Positions 51,705 to 59,885 of a stretch of 64,000 bases of DNA are shown here, piece after piece. Source of the stretch: Nocardia cyriacigeorgica. GTDB taxonomy: Bacteria > Actinomycetota > Actinomycetes > Mycobacteriales > Mycobacteriaceae. Made by a program: the position numbers and the translations under genes. The DNA is taken from contig NZ_JARWNX010000047.1 in NCBI RefSeq assembly GCF_029868385.1, positions 62,001 to 126,000 on the forward strand. The letters are read 5' to 3'. The notes under the pieces are model-generated. The model was not told the origin of the DNA. It saw only the letters and a list, made by a program, of their open reading frames with translations, and made no database searches. How positions within the stretch are numbered: the first letter of the stretch is position 1; each line of letters opens with the position of its first letter.

Positions 51705-52969
51705 GGATTGGCGAAGACACCCTTCGGATCGAAGCGGCGACGGACCTCGGCGAACCGATCCCAGTCCGGGTAGCGGCCGCGCAAGGTCTCCGCGGTCTGG
51801 AAATGGCGTTTGCCCCAGTGCGGGCGGCCGTCGAACCCGTCGAAAACCGCCTCGCAGGCGCGGAAGTACGGCTCGTAGTCCATGCCCTGATACATGTGCA
51901 CGGCGATGTAGCAGGTGTCGCGGCCGCCTGCGGGGGACAGGAACGCGTCATCGGGGGCGACCCAGCGCACCTCGATCGGCATCGGTGTATCGAAGCGGGT
52001 CGACAGCTGCTTGATCGCGCGGATGGCTTCGGCCGAATGCGCACGCGGGATGGCGTATTCCATCTCGGTGAAGCGGAACAGTCGGGGTGAGGCGAACACC
52101 CGGTAGGACCGGTCCACCTGACGGCGGTAGCTGCCCGCATAGGCCGCGCCGCGATGGATCCACGGCACCAGCCGCGGCTGCCAGCGGCCGAGCTTGCACA
52201 GGGCATCGAAGGTGTAGTTGGACATCAGGACGTCGGCGAACCAGTCCACCGCCTGTGGGCGCGGCTGTTCGATGAGGTCGACCCGGTTGTTGCGTTTGGT
52301 CATCGCCAGCGGGCTGTGCGCGAACATGTAGAACTCGAAGTGGTCGTTACCGTCGACGTAGGTGTCCAGATCGTCGAGCACCTCCTCGACCGGCACCGGC
52401 CGTTCGATGCCCTCGAGGACGAATGAGGGCACCAGCTCGAGCGTCATCGCGGTGATGACGCCGAGGGCGCCGAGATTCACCCGCGCGGCCCGCCATCCAT
52501 CCGGATCGGATTGTTCGTCCAATTCGACGAGTGTGCCGTCGGGGCGCATCAGCTCGACCGAATGGATTGCCGCGGAGAGGTTCTGCAAGGTGGCGCCGGT
52601 GCCGTGGGTTCCGGTGGCCGTTGCGCCGGCGATGGTCTGGACGTCGATATCGCCGAGGTTGGGGAAGGCCAGCCCGTGATTGTGCAGTGCCGGGCTGGCG
52701 GCGTTGAGCGTCAGGCCCGCTTCCACCCTGGCCAGTCCGCTGGTGCGGTCGACGTCGAGCACGCGATTCATGCGGGAGAGGTCGAGCAGCAAGCCGTCGG
52801 TGAGGCAGATATCGGTGAAGGAATGTCCCGAGCCCGCGACCCGGACCTGCTGTCCCGCGTCCGCCGCACGGCCGAGAAGATCTGCGAGCTCGGCTCGGTT
52901 GCGCGGAGCCTCGACCGCTACCGGCGCACACTGCTGATCGCCGGTCCAGTTCACCCACGAATTGGTCAC
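51671..52969 (-). CDS. FAD-linked aldonolactone oxidase/dehydrogenase (L-gulono-1,4-lactone type)
   Basis: A 432-residue VAO-family flavoenzyme. The FAD domain has VRVAGSGHSFTDICLTDGLLLDLSRMNRV and NLGDIDVQTIAGATATGTHGTG. The ALO carboxy-terminal domain ends with FDGRPHWGKRHFQTAETLRGRYP, in which HWGK is the family hallmark. It resembles M. tuberculosis Rv1771, an L-gulono-1,4-lactone dehydrogenase. The GTG at 52969 is preceded by TACAGT with 7 nt spacing, predicting a leaderless mRNA. It is convergent with the editing-domain gene. Confidence 0.9.
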   Translation of the reverse strand: MTNSWVNWTGDQQCAPVAVEAPRNRAELADLLGRAADAGQQVRVAGSGHSFTDICLTDGLLLDLSRMNRVLDVDRTSGLARVEAGLTLNAASPALHNHGLAFPNLGDIDVQTIAGATATGTHGTGATLQNLSAAIHSVELMRPDGTLVELDEQSDPDGWRAARVNLGALGVITAMTLELVPSFVLEGIERPVPVEEVLDDLDTYVDGNDHFEFYMFAHSPLAMTKRNNRVDLIEQPRPQAVDWFADVLMSNYTFDALCKLGRWQPRLVPWIHRGAAYAGSYRRQVDRSYRVFASPRLFRFTEMEYAIPRAHSAEAIRAIKQLSTRFDTPMPIEVRWVAPDDAFLSPAGGRDTCYIAVHMYQGMDYEPYFRACEAVFDGFDGRPHWGKRHFQTAETLRGRYPDWDRFAEVRRRFDPKGVFANPYLDRVLGPIG

Positions 52970-53047
52970 ATGTCCAACTGTAGGGGATCGGCTGTGACCT
53001 GCGCTACCCGAGATGTGATTTCGGCTGGGTGGGGAAGTGGGGTGGGG

Positions 53048-53722
53048 TCAGCGCCTGCGGCCGGTGCACAGGGCGGTCTTGGCGCATTCGACCTCGTTGT
53101 CGTTCAGCGGCGGCACCGATAGCGGTTGGCGCGGAACGAGTTCGGTGCGCACGCCGTTGAGGATGAGTGCCATATAGCGCCGCCAGACCTGATCGTTGAC
53201 CGGGCGGGCGAACTCGGCCAGTCCGTCGACCATGTGGATCATCGCGAAGAAATCCGAGGCCACCACATCGGGCTGCAACAGCCCGGCTTCCCGCGCCCGA
53301 TCGATGATGCTGGCGACGGTCGGCTTGATCCGGTCCCGCACGCGGGCGAACTGTTCGAGATCGTCCTCGTACTCCAGCATGACCGCGCTGAAGCCGCGAT
53401 TGGTCGCCATATGCCGGCACGCGTACTCGAAGAACTGGACCAGTCCCTGCCAGGGGTCGGGGTGTCCGGCGCATTCCTCCGCGGTCTCGGCGAATTCGTC
53501 GAGGTGCTGATGGAAGACCTCGGAAATGAGTTCCTTCTTGTTCGCGAAGCGCCGGTAGACCGTGCCGACGCCGACACCCGCGCGCTCGGCCACATCGTCG
53601 AGGGTGATCTCGAGTCCGTGGTCGGCGAACAGCTGGCGTGCGGCTTCCACGATGCGCTGCTGATTGCGTGCGGCATCGGCCCGCAAACGCCGGGTCGGAG
53701 GCATGGTCGTGGCGCGATTCAC
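53048..53722 (-). CDS. TetR-family repressor of adjacent MFS gene
   Basis: A 224-residue TetR regulator with HTH RIVEAARQLFADHGLEITLDDVAERAGVGVGTVYRRFANKKELISEVF. The ligand domain follows. Several GTG/ATG starts are possible; GTG 53722 is preferred because TAGCAT lies 6 nt upstream. It is divergent from an MFS exporter, and two matching 17-bp inverted repeats lie between the genes. Confidence 0.88.
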   Translation of the reverse strand: MNRATTMPPTRRLRADAARNQQRIVEAARQLFADHGLEITLDDVAERAGVGVGTVYRRFANKKELISEVFHQHLDEFAETAEECAGHPDPWQGLVQFFEYACRHMATNRGFSAVMLEYEDDLEQFARVRDRIKPTVASIIDRAREAGLLQPDVVASDFFAMIHMVDGLAEFARPVNDQVWRRYMALILNGVRTELVPRQPLSVPPLNDNEVECAKTALCTGRRR

Positions 53723-53752
53723 ACCCACATGCTAGCAAGCGTGGGGATTAAG

Positions 53753-53769
53753 TGGAGACAGTCCCTCCG
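53753..53769. promoter_or_regulatory. TetR operator copy 1
   Basis: TGGAGA-CAGTC-CCTCCG shares the layout CGGAGG-N5-CCTCCG with copy 2 (two arm mismatches). It overlaps the -35 region of the TetR promoter (-10 TAGCAT at 53734-53729, minus strand). Confidence 0.55.
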
Positions 53770-53794
53770 TTACTGTGATAGCGTTTCGACAAAC

Positions 53795-53811
53795 CGGAGG
53801 AACTACCTCCG
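53795..53811. promoter_or_regulatory. TetR operator copy 2
   Basis: CGGAGG-AACTA-CCTCCG is a perfect 6-bp inverted repeat, centred 42 bp from copy 1 and directly upstream of a TAAACT hexamer (53814-53819) that may be the -10 of the exporter gene. Confidence 0.6.
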
Positions 53812-53835
53812 TTTAAACTGTGAACGAGGGGCGAC

Positions 53836-55332
53836 GTGACAACCACCATCGAACGCGGGGCATCCCCGCAGGAAAAGCCGACAGGCAGGCGTGGCTCGCA
53901 CGCACTGCGCTGGTGGGCGCTCGCCGTTCTCGGCGTCGCCCAACTCATGGTCGTGCTCGACGCGACCATCGTGAATATCGCGCTGCCCGAGGCGCAGCGG
54001 GATCTGGGATTCGGTGACGCCGATCGTCAATGGGTGATCACCGGCTACGCGCTGGCATTCGGCAGCCTGCTGCTGCTCGGCGGTCGGCTCAGCGATCTGT
54101 TCGGCAGGCGCAATACCTTCATCATCGGCCTGATCGGCTTCTCGGTGGCCTCCGCGATCGGCGGCGCGGCCACCAGCTTCGAGATGCTGGTCGCGGCCCG
54201 CGTCGGACAGGGTGTGTTCGGCGCGCTACTGGCACCGGCCGCACTGTCACTACTGACGGTGACCTTCACCGAACCGTCCGAACGGGCCAAGGCCTTCGGC
54301 ATCTTCGGTGCTGTCGCCGGTACCGGTGGCGCCATCGGTCTGCTGCTCGGTGGCATGCTCACCGAATGGGCGTCCTGGCGCTGGGTGATGTTCGTCAACC
54401 TGGGCTTCGCCGCTGTCGCACTGGTCGGCGCCGTGCTGCTGCTGGCCAAGCACACCGTCACCGAACGGCCCAAGCTCGATATTCCCGGCACCATCGTGGT
54501 CACCGCGGCGCTGTTCGGCGTGGTCTACGGCTTCTCGCATGCCGAGACCGACGGTTGGACCAACCCGGTCACCCTCGCCTTCCTCATCGGCGGGGCGGCC
54601 CTGCTGGCCGTGTTCGTCTGGCTGGAGACCCGCGTCGCCAACCCGCTGCTGCCACTGCGCGTCGTGCTCGACCGCACCAGGGGTGGATCGTTCCTCACCG
54701 TGTTCGTGATGGGCATCGGGATGTTCGCGATCTTCCTGTTCCTCACCTACTACATGCAGCTCACCCTCGGATACTCGCCGATCACCACCGGTGTGGCGTT
54801 CCTGCCGATGGTGGCCGCGATGATCGTGTCCTCCACGACCACACCGTCGCTGCTGCTGCCGAAGTTCGGGCCGAAGATCATCGTCAGCTCCGGATTCCTG
54901 ATCGCGGCGGCCGGTATGGCCTGGCTGACCCGGATCGGACTGGACACCGGCTACACCACCCATATCCTGCCCGGCCTGATCCTGATGGGCCTCGGACTCG
55001 GTGGCGCCATGGCGACCGCGTTCCAGGGCGCGACGGCGGGCGTGCACCATGAGGACGCCGGTGTCGCATCGGCGACGATCAACACCAGCCAGCAGGTCGG
55101 CGGTTCGATCGGCACCGCATTGCTGAGCACCATCGCGGCCTCGGCTGCCAGCGATTACCTGGTCGGCCGCACACCGGACCAGCTGACCGTCGCGCAGTCG
55201 GCGATCGAGAGCTACACCACCAGCTTCTGGTGGGCCACCGCGATCTTCGTGATCGGCGCCGTGGTGACGGGGGTGCTGCTGCCCAACAGCGCACCCGCAC
55301 CGGCCGAAGGTGAGCTGGTACTCGCGCACTGA
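53836..55332 (+). CDS. MFS efflux transporter under TetR control
   Basis: A 498-residue DHA2-family exporter with 14 predicted helices. It carries LMVVLDATIVNIALPEAQRDLG at helix 1, GGRLSDLFGRRNTFIIG in loop 2-3, and AVAGTGGAIGLLLGGMLTEWASWRWVMFVN around helix 5. The GTG at 53836 follows GAGGGG. The divergent TetR gene and two operators make it a classical inducible efflux module. The substrate is unknown. Confidence 0.92.
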   Translation: MTTTIERGASPQEKPTGRRGSHALRWWALAVLGVAQLMVVLDATIVNIALPEAQRDLGFGDADRQWVITGYALAFGSLLLLGGRLSDLFGRRNTFIIGLIGFSVASAIGGAATSFEMLVAARVGQGVFGALLAPAALSLLTVTFTEPSERAKAFGIFGAVAGTGGAIGLLLGGMLTEWASWRWVMFVNLGFAAVALVGAVLLLAKHTVTERPKLDIPGTIVVTAALFGVVYGFSHAETDGWTNPVTLAFLIGGAALLAVFVWLETRVANPLLPLRVVLDRTRGGSFLTVFVMGIGMFAIFLFLTYYMQLTLGYSPITTGVAFLPMVAAMIVSSTTTPSLLLPKFGPKIIVSSGFLIAAAGMAWLTRIGLDTGYTTHILPGLILMGLGLGGAMATAFQGATAGVHHEDAGVASATINTSQQVGGSIGTALLSTIAASAASDYLVGRTPDQLTVAQSAIESYTTSFWWATAIFVIGAVVTGVLLPNSAPAPAEGELVLAH

Positions 55333-55346
55333 TCGTCGGTGCTCGG

Positions 55347-55387
55347 CAACGCCGTCCGTGAACTTCTCCGGTTCGCGGACGGCGTTG
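55347..55387. terminator. Hairpin between convergent MFS and lipase genes
   Basis: A perfect 12-bp stem CAACGCCGTCCG/CGGACGGCGTTG with a 17-nt inner part that adds GAA/TTC pairing. It lies 15 bp after the MFS stop. The 147 bp up to the lipase stop at 55535 hold no gene. Confidence 0.6.
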
Positions 55388-55534
55388 TTGTGTGCTCGAG
55401 CGGGCGGCGTTGCGGTGCGCGCGAGTTCGCGGCTCGATGGTCGCGAGCGCCGTTGTGTTCGGATGTGCTCGGGTATCGCTGGTTCGGGGTCGCGGCGGGC
55501 CGTGTTGCTCGACGACTCCGGGGCCGCACCGCAT

Positions 55535-56824
55535 TCAGCAGTTCTGCGGTGGCGGTAGGCCCGCGAAACGGCCTGCGAGATAGTCGAGTGCGCGCAGTGC
55601 GCCGGGCAGGATCGCCGCGGAGTGATCGGCGCCCGCGATCAGATCCAGCTGCACCGGTATGCCCGCCGCGCAGTAGCGGTCGGCGACCCGCCGCACCGGC
55701 TCGGCCGAGATCATGTCCTCCGATCCGTGCCAGAGATAGAGCGGCGCGGATGGCACACCGGCAAAGGCCTCCAGGCTGTTGTCCCGCAGGATCGGGGTGG
55801 CGGTGGGATCCTCGGCCGGAGGTGTGGTGAAGACGTCGGCGGTGCTGAGACCGGCGGCGGCGTCGACGATCTCGTCCATGCAGGCGTCATCGATGCGTTC
55901 ACGCAGCGCCACACCTGCCGGATTCAGCACCCGGTCCAGTGCGATCTGCTGGGGATATTCGCGTTCCAGCCCGACCGCCGCGGCGAATCCGAGGCCGAAC
56001 AGCTGGTTCGAGCGGTCACCGAGATCCTCGGCGAGCCGGCCGAGATTCATCGGCACTCCGCCCGCGGCGGCGCCGACGATGGGTAGTTCGGGCGCGTATT
56101 GCGGGGCAAGTGCGGCCGCGAAACCGGTGGCCATACCGCCGCCGGAGTATCCGGCCAGCGCGACCGGGCTGTCGGCGAGATCGGCCGGTGCGAACCCGCG
56201 GACCGCGCGAATACCGTCGAGGGTGATGCGGCCACCCAACTGCGCCGCACCATAGGCGCTGTCGGGGCCGAGGTGATCCGGCACCGCGACCGCCATACCA
56301 CGCGTCAGCAGCAGATTCAGCGCTCCGGCCTCGCGCATGGTGCCGTCGAAGAGCGAATGGGATGGTGCGCAACCGGTTCCGAGTGAATTGACGAACGGCT
56401 GGTAGGACACCAGCGGAAAGTTCGGCCGGTGGCCTGCGGGTAGCAGCACGGTAGTGACAGCGGTGATCGGCTCGTTACGGGAATTCGTGCTGCGGAAGGC
56501 CAGCTGCCAGACGGTGGCGCCCGCGAATCCGGCCGCGGGCATCGGCCTGCTGCGGATCACCTCGCCGGGTCGGTAGCGATCGATATCGGTCGGTGCCGCG
56601 TAGAAGGCAGCGCTGTCGGTGGCGGGCTCGACGACGACTGCCGACGGCACGGTACCGCCGACGGCCAGGACACCGGCGATAGCGATCCCGAGGACGAGGC
56701 GGCGTATCACCAGACTCGCGCGATGCGCCCGCGAATGCCGTATGCTCAATGTTTGCTCGGGCGCGGCGTGGCGCTCGGACCGCTGCTGGCGGCGCCGTAT
56801 TCGAATGTTCCGCGGTGCCGCCAT
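55535..56824 (-). CDS. Secreted lipase-family hydrolase
   Basis: A 429-residue LIP-family triacylglycerol lipase-like enzyme. A basic stretch of about 40 residues precedes the signal helix LVIRRLVLGIAIAGVLAVGGTVPSA. The nucleophile elbow is ALAGYSGGGMATGFAAAL, the acid is probably in WHGSEDMISAEPVRRVADRY, and the histidine in IAGADHSAAILPG. GGAG lies 7 nt before the ATG at 56824. It hydrolyses acyl esters outside the cell. A signal-less relative is at 39.5 kb. Confidence 0.87.
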   Translation of the reverse strand: MAAPRNIRIRRRQQRSERHAAPEQTLSIRHSRAHRASLVIRRLVLGIAIAGVLAVGGTVPSAVVVEPATDSAAFYAAPTDIDRYRPGEVIRSRPMPAAGFAGATVWQLAFRSTNSRNEPITAVTTVLLPAGHRPNFPLVSYQPFVNSLGTGCAPSHSLFDGTMREAGALNLLLTRGMAVAVPDHLGPDSAYGAAQLGGRITLDGIRAVRGFAPADLADSPVALAGYSGGGMATGFAAALAPQYAPELPIVGAAAGGVPMNLGRLAEDLGDRSNQLFGLGFAAAVGLEREYPQQIALDRVLNPAGVALRERIDDACMDEIVDAAAGLSTADVFTTPPAEDPTATPILRDNSLEAFAGVPSAPLYLWHGSEDMISAEPVRRVADRYCAAGIPVQLDLIAGADHSAAILPGALRALDYLAGRFAGLPPPQNC

Positions 56825-57030
56825 CACCGGCTCCAGGACGAGGTTGTCGACTGCGTTCGGTCTTCGATGAAGACCTTGGTCGATTCGTACTGCGCGGAGC
56901 CCAGTGTGTCAACGATCGGTGGCGCCCGCGCGGCCGTGCCGTCGGCGGAGGTCCTCGCTACCGCTAGCGTTGCGGTGAGCGCAGCGGCAATCATGCGGCC
57001 GCCACCGGGTCGGGACAGGAGGTTGGGGAC

Positions 57031-57459
57031 GTGTCATCGCGGGCCGAAGCCCGAATCGCCGATCCGTCCGTGCTGCTCGTCGTCGCGCTCGGGGGCGGTC
57101 TCGGTGCGCTGCTGCGCTATGGTTTCGCCGTCTGGTTGCCGACGCGGCCCGGATCGTTTCCGCTGTCGACCTTCGTCGTCAATGTGATCGGCTGCGCCGC
57201 GATGGGCATCCTGATGGTTCTCATCACCGAAGTGTGGGTAGCCCACAGACTGCTGCGGCCCTTCCTCGGTGTCGGCGTGCTCGGCGGATTCACCACCTTC
57301 TCCACCTACAGCGCCGAGATTCGTACACTGCTCGAATCGGGGGCCATCGGTACCGGGCTCGGCTATCTCGGTGTGACGATGGTGTCCTGCCTGGCCGCGG
57401 TTGTGGTCGGCATGGCGGGTGCACGGTGGGTAACTGGAAGTGTGCGGAGGACTCGGTGA
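57031..57459 (+). CDS. crcB: Fluoride channel CrcB/Fluc, subunit 1
   Basis: A 142-residue, four-helix fluoride channel. Family motifs GGGLGALLRYGFAVW, FPLSTFVVNVIGCAAMGILM and GVLGGFTTFSTYSAE (with the central sodium/fluoride region) are all present. AGGAGG precedes the GTG at 57031. The second paralogue lies two genes on, as in actinobacteria with paired CrcB proteins that make a heteromeric dual-topology channel. No fluoride riboswitch was recognised in the 206-bp upstream stretch. Confidence 0.92.
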   Translation: MSSRAEARIADPSVLLVVALGGGLGALLRYGFAVWLPTRPGSFPLSTFVVNVIGCAAMGILMVLITEVWVAHRLLRPFLGVGVLGGFTTFSTYSAEIRTLLESGAIGTGLGYLGVTMVSCLAAVVVGMAGARWVTGSVRRTR

Positions 57460-57481
57460 ACGGCACGGAAGGGGGTAAGGG

Positions 57482-57838
57482 ATGACCGATGGGACGTCTG
57501 TCTCCGGGCAGTGGGCGCGGGCCGCTCGGCTGGTGCTGTTGCTCGGCGAGGACGAACGGTGGCACCACGGACCGCTCTATCACGAGATCGTCCGTCGTGC
57601 GCGTGACAGCGGACTGGCCGGTGCCAGTGTGTGGCGTGGTGTCGAAGGCTATGGCGCGTCGTCGAGGATCCACACCACGAGGCTGCTGGACCTGGCCGAA
57701 CAACTTCCGGTGATGGTGATGATCATCGACGACGCGGCCCGGCTGCGCGCCTTCGTCGACGACAACGCCGAGCTGTTCCCCGCGGTCACCGTCACCCTCT
57801 CCGCGGTGGAACTCTGGCAGCCGGAGGCGAGCCGATGA
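57482..57838 (+). CDS. DUF190 family protein
   Basis: A 118-residue PII-like (DUF190) protein: RLVLLLGEDERWHHGPLYHEIVRRARDSGLAGASVWRGVEGYGASSRIHTTRLLDLAEQLPVMVMIIDDAARLRAFV. DUF190 genes commonly accompany crcB, as here between two copies. The role is unproven; regulation of the channel is a reasonable guess. The gene overlaps the second crcB by 4 bp. Confidence 0.88.
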   Translation: MTDGTSVSGQWARAARLVLLLGEDERWHHGPLYHEIVRRARDSGLAGASVWRGVEGYGASSRIHTTRLLDLAEQLPVMVMIIDDAARLRAFVDDNAELFPAVTVTLSAVELWQPEASR

Positions 57839-58197
57839 CCACGGCCTTGGTGATCATCGGCGGAATGCTCGGTGCCCCTGCGCGATACCTCATCGACCGG
57901 GTGGTCTCCTCTCGCTGGGAATCCATGCTGCCGCTGGGGACGCTGACCGTTAACATTGTCGGTTCGGCGCTGCTCGGTGCTCTGATCGGGGCGGGGACGA
58001 ACAGCTTGCTGCTGGCTGGCATGGGAACCGGATTCTGCGGTGCGCTGACCACCTTCAGCACGTTCGGCTACGAGACGATCAGATTGGTGTCCGACGGTGC
58101 GTACGGCTACGCCCTCGGCAACATCGTGCTGAGTGTCGCGACCTGCCTGGCCGTGGTGTATGCCGCCGCGTCCATGACCGAATGGCTGTTCACATGA
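57835..58197 (+). CDS. crcB: Fluoride channel CrcB/Fluc, subunit 2
   Basis: A 120-residue paralogue of the first channel subunit: GGMLGAPARYLIDRVV, LPLGTLTVNIVGSALLGALI and GFCGALTTFSTFGYET. The ATG at 57835 overlaps the DUF190 stop by 4 bp, shorter than the outer frame from 57631. Fluoride export protects enolase and other metal-dependent enzymes. crcB-crcB-pgm order recalls M. tuberculosis Rv3070-Rv3069-Rv3068c. Confidence 0.92.
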   Translation: MTTALVIIGGMLGAPARYLIDRVVSSRWESMLPLGTLTVNIVGSALLGALIGAGTNSLLLAGMGTGFCGALTTFSTFGYETIRLVSDGAYGYALGNIVLSVATCLAVVYAAASMTEWLFT

Positions 58198-58244
58198 TCC
58201 TGATGACGAGCCGGGCGCAGCCGACCCGGAAGGGAGATCCGAGT

Positions 58245-59885
58245 ATGGCGCACGATCGAGCCGGACGGCCAGCGCGGCCGAGCGACCTCGTGGACGTTCC
58301 CGGCCTGGTGACCGCCTACTACACCCGTGTCCCCGACCCGGCCGAACCGGCGCAGCTGGTGTCGTTCGGCACCTCCGGCCATCGCGGGTCCAGTCTGGAC
58401 ACCACCTTCAACGAGGCCCATATCCTCGCCATCACCCAGGCCATCGTCGAATATCGCGCCACCCGCGGCATCACCGGACCGGTCTATCTGGCGCGCGACA
58501 CCCATGCGCTGTCGGAGCCCGCGTGGACCACGGTGCTCGAGGTGCTGGCCGCCAACGATGTCACGGCGGTGATCGACTCCCGCGACCGCTACACCCCGAC
58601 CCCCGCGCTCAGCCACGCCGTGCTGCGGCACAACCGCGGCGGCGCCAAACATCAGGCCGACGGCATCGTCGTCACGCCCTCGCACAATCCGCCCCGCGAC
58701 GGCGGCATCAAATACAACCCGCCGCACGGTGGGCCCGCCGACACCGTCGCCACCGATGCCATCGCCGAACGCGCCAACGAACTGCTGCGCGGCGGGCTGG
58801 CCGAGGTGCGCCACGGCACGCTCACACAGGCGATGCCGACCGTGCAGCGCTACGACTACCTCGACCATTACGTCGCCGACCTGCCCAGTGTGCTCAACCT
58901 CGACGCCATCCGCGGTGCGGGCATCCGCCTCGGCGCCGATCCGATGGGCGGGGCCAGCGTCGACTACTGGGAGGAGATCGGTCAGCGCTACGACCTCGAA
59001 CTCGAGGTGGTCAACCCGCTGGTCGACCCCACCTGGCGGTTCATGCCGCTGGATTCCGACGGCAAGATCAGGATGGACCCGTCCTCGCGGTTCGCGATGA
59101 ACTCGCTGGTGTCCATCAAGGACGATTACGACATCTCCACCGGCAACGACGCCGACGCCGACCGGCACGGCATCGTCACCCCCGACGGTGGGCTGATGAA
59201 CCCCAACCATTTCCTGGCCGTCGCCATCGAATACCTGGTGGCCAACCGGATGGGCTGGGACGCGCTCACCAAGATCGGCAAGACCGTCGTCACCTCCTCG
59301 ATGATCGACCGGGTGGTGAGCGTGCTCGGCCGCGATGTGCACGAGGTGCCGGTCGGATTCAAATGGTTCGTGCCCGGATTGTTCAGCGGCAGCCTCGCTT
59401 TCGGCGGTGAGGAGAGCGCGGGCGCCTCACTGCTGCGGATGGACGGCAGCGTCTGGACCACCGATAAGGACGGCATCGTGCTCGCACTGCTGGCCGCGGA
59501 GATCACCGCCGTCACCGGGCAGAGCCCATCGGCGCGCTACGTCGAACTCGAGCGCCGCTACGGCAGCCCCGCCTACGCCCGCATCGACGCACCCGCCACC
59601 GCCGAGCAGAAGAAGCTGCTGGCGGAGCTGGCACCGGACCAGGTCGCCGCCGACGAGGTCGCGGGCGAGCCGATCACCTCGGTGCTCACCCGGGCACGCG
59701 GTAACGGCGCGCCGCTGGGCGGCCTCAAGGTGACCACCGAGAACGCGTGGTTCGCCGCCCGCCCATCGGGCACCGAGGACAAATACAAGATCTACGCCGA
59801 ATCGTTCCACGGTCCCGAGCACCTCGAGCAGGTGCAGGCGGCCGCCGAGGAACTGGTGGGGCAAGCTCTATCCAGTGACCGCTAG
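58245..59885 (+). CDS. pgm: Phosphoglucomutase (alpha-D-glucose phosphate-specific)
   Basis: A 546-residue phosphohexomutase, the same length as E. coli Pgm. The front motif is SFGTSGHRGSSLDTTFNEAHI. The phosphoserine loop is VTPSHNPPRDGGIKYNPPHGG, the metal loop is NDADADRHG, the sugar loop is GGEESAGASLL, and the phosphate-binding loop is ARPSGTEDKYKIYAE. It interconverts glucose-1- and glucose-6-phosphate. GGGAG supports the ATG at 58245. It overlaps the MFS gene by 11 bp. Confidence 0.95.
   Translation: MAHDRAGRPARPSDLVDVPGLVTAYYTRVPDPAEPAQLVSFGTSGHRGSSLDTTFNEAHILAITQAIVEYRATRGITGPVYLARDTHALSEPAWTTVLEVLAANDVTAVIDSRDRYTPTPALSHAVLRHNRGGAKHQADGIVVTPSHNPPRDGGIKYNPPHGGPADTVATDAIAERANELLRGGLAEVRHGTLTQAMPTVQRYDYLDHYVADLPSVLNLDAIRGAGIRLGADPMGGASVDYWEEIGQRYDLELEVVNPLVDPTWRFMPLDSDGKIRMDPSSRFAMNSLVSIKDDYDISTGNDADADRHGIVTPDGGLMNPNHFLAVAIEYLVANRMGWDALTKIGKTVVTSSMIDRVVSVLGRDVHEVPVGFKWFVPGLFSGSLAFGGEESAGASLLRMDGSVWTTDKDGIVLALLAAEITAVTGQSPSARYVELERRYGSPAYARIDAPATAEQKKLLAELAPDQVAADEVAGEPITSVLTRARGNGAPLGGLKVTTENAWFAARPSGTEDKYKIYAESFHGPEHLEQVQAAAEELVGQALSSDR

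Noticed and set aside
56825..57030. Fluoride riboswitch before crcB
   Set aside because: I could not find the conserved pseudoknot elements of the crcB motif; absence by eye is not proof, and a covariance-model search would decide.
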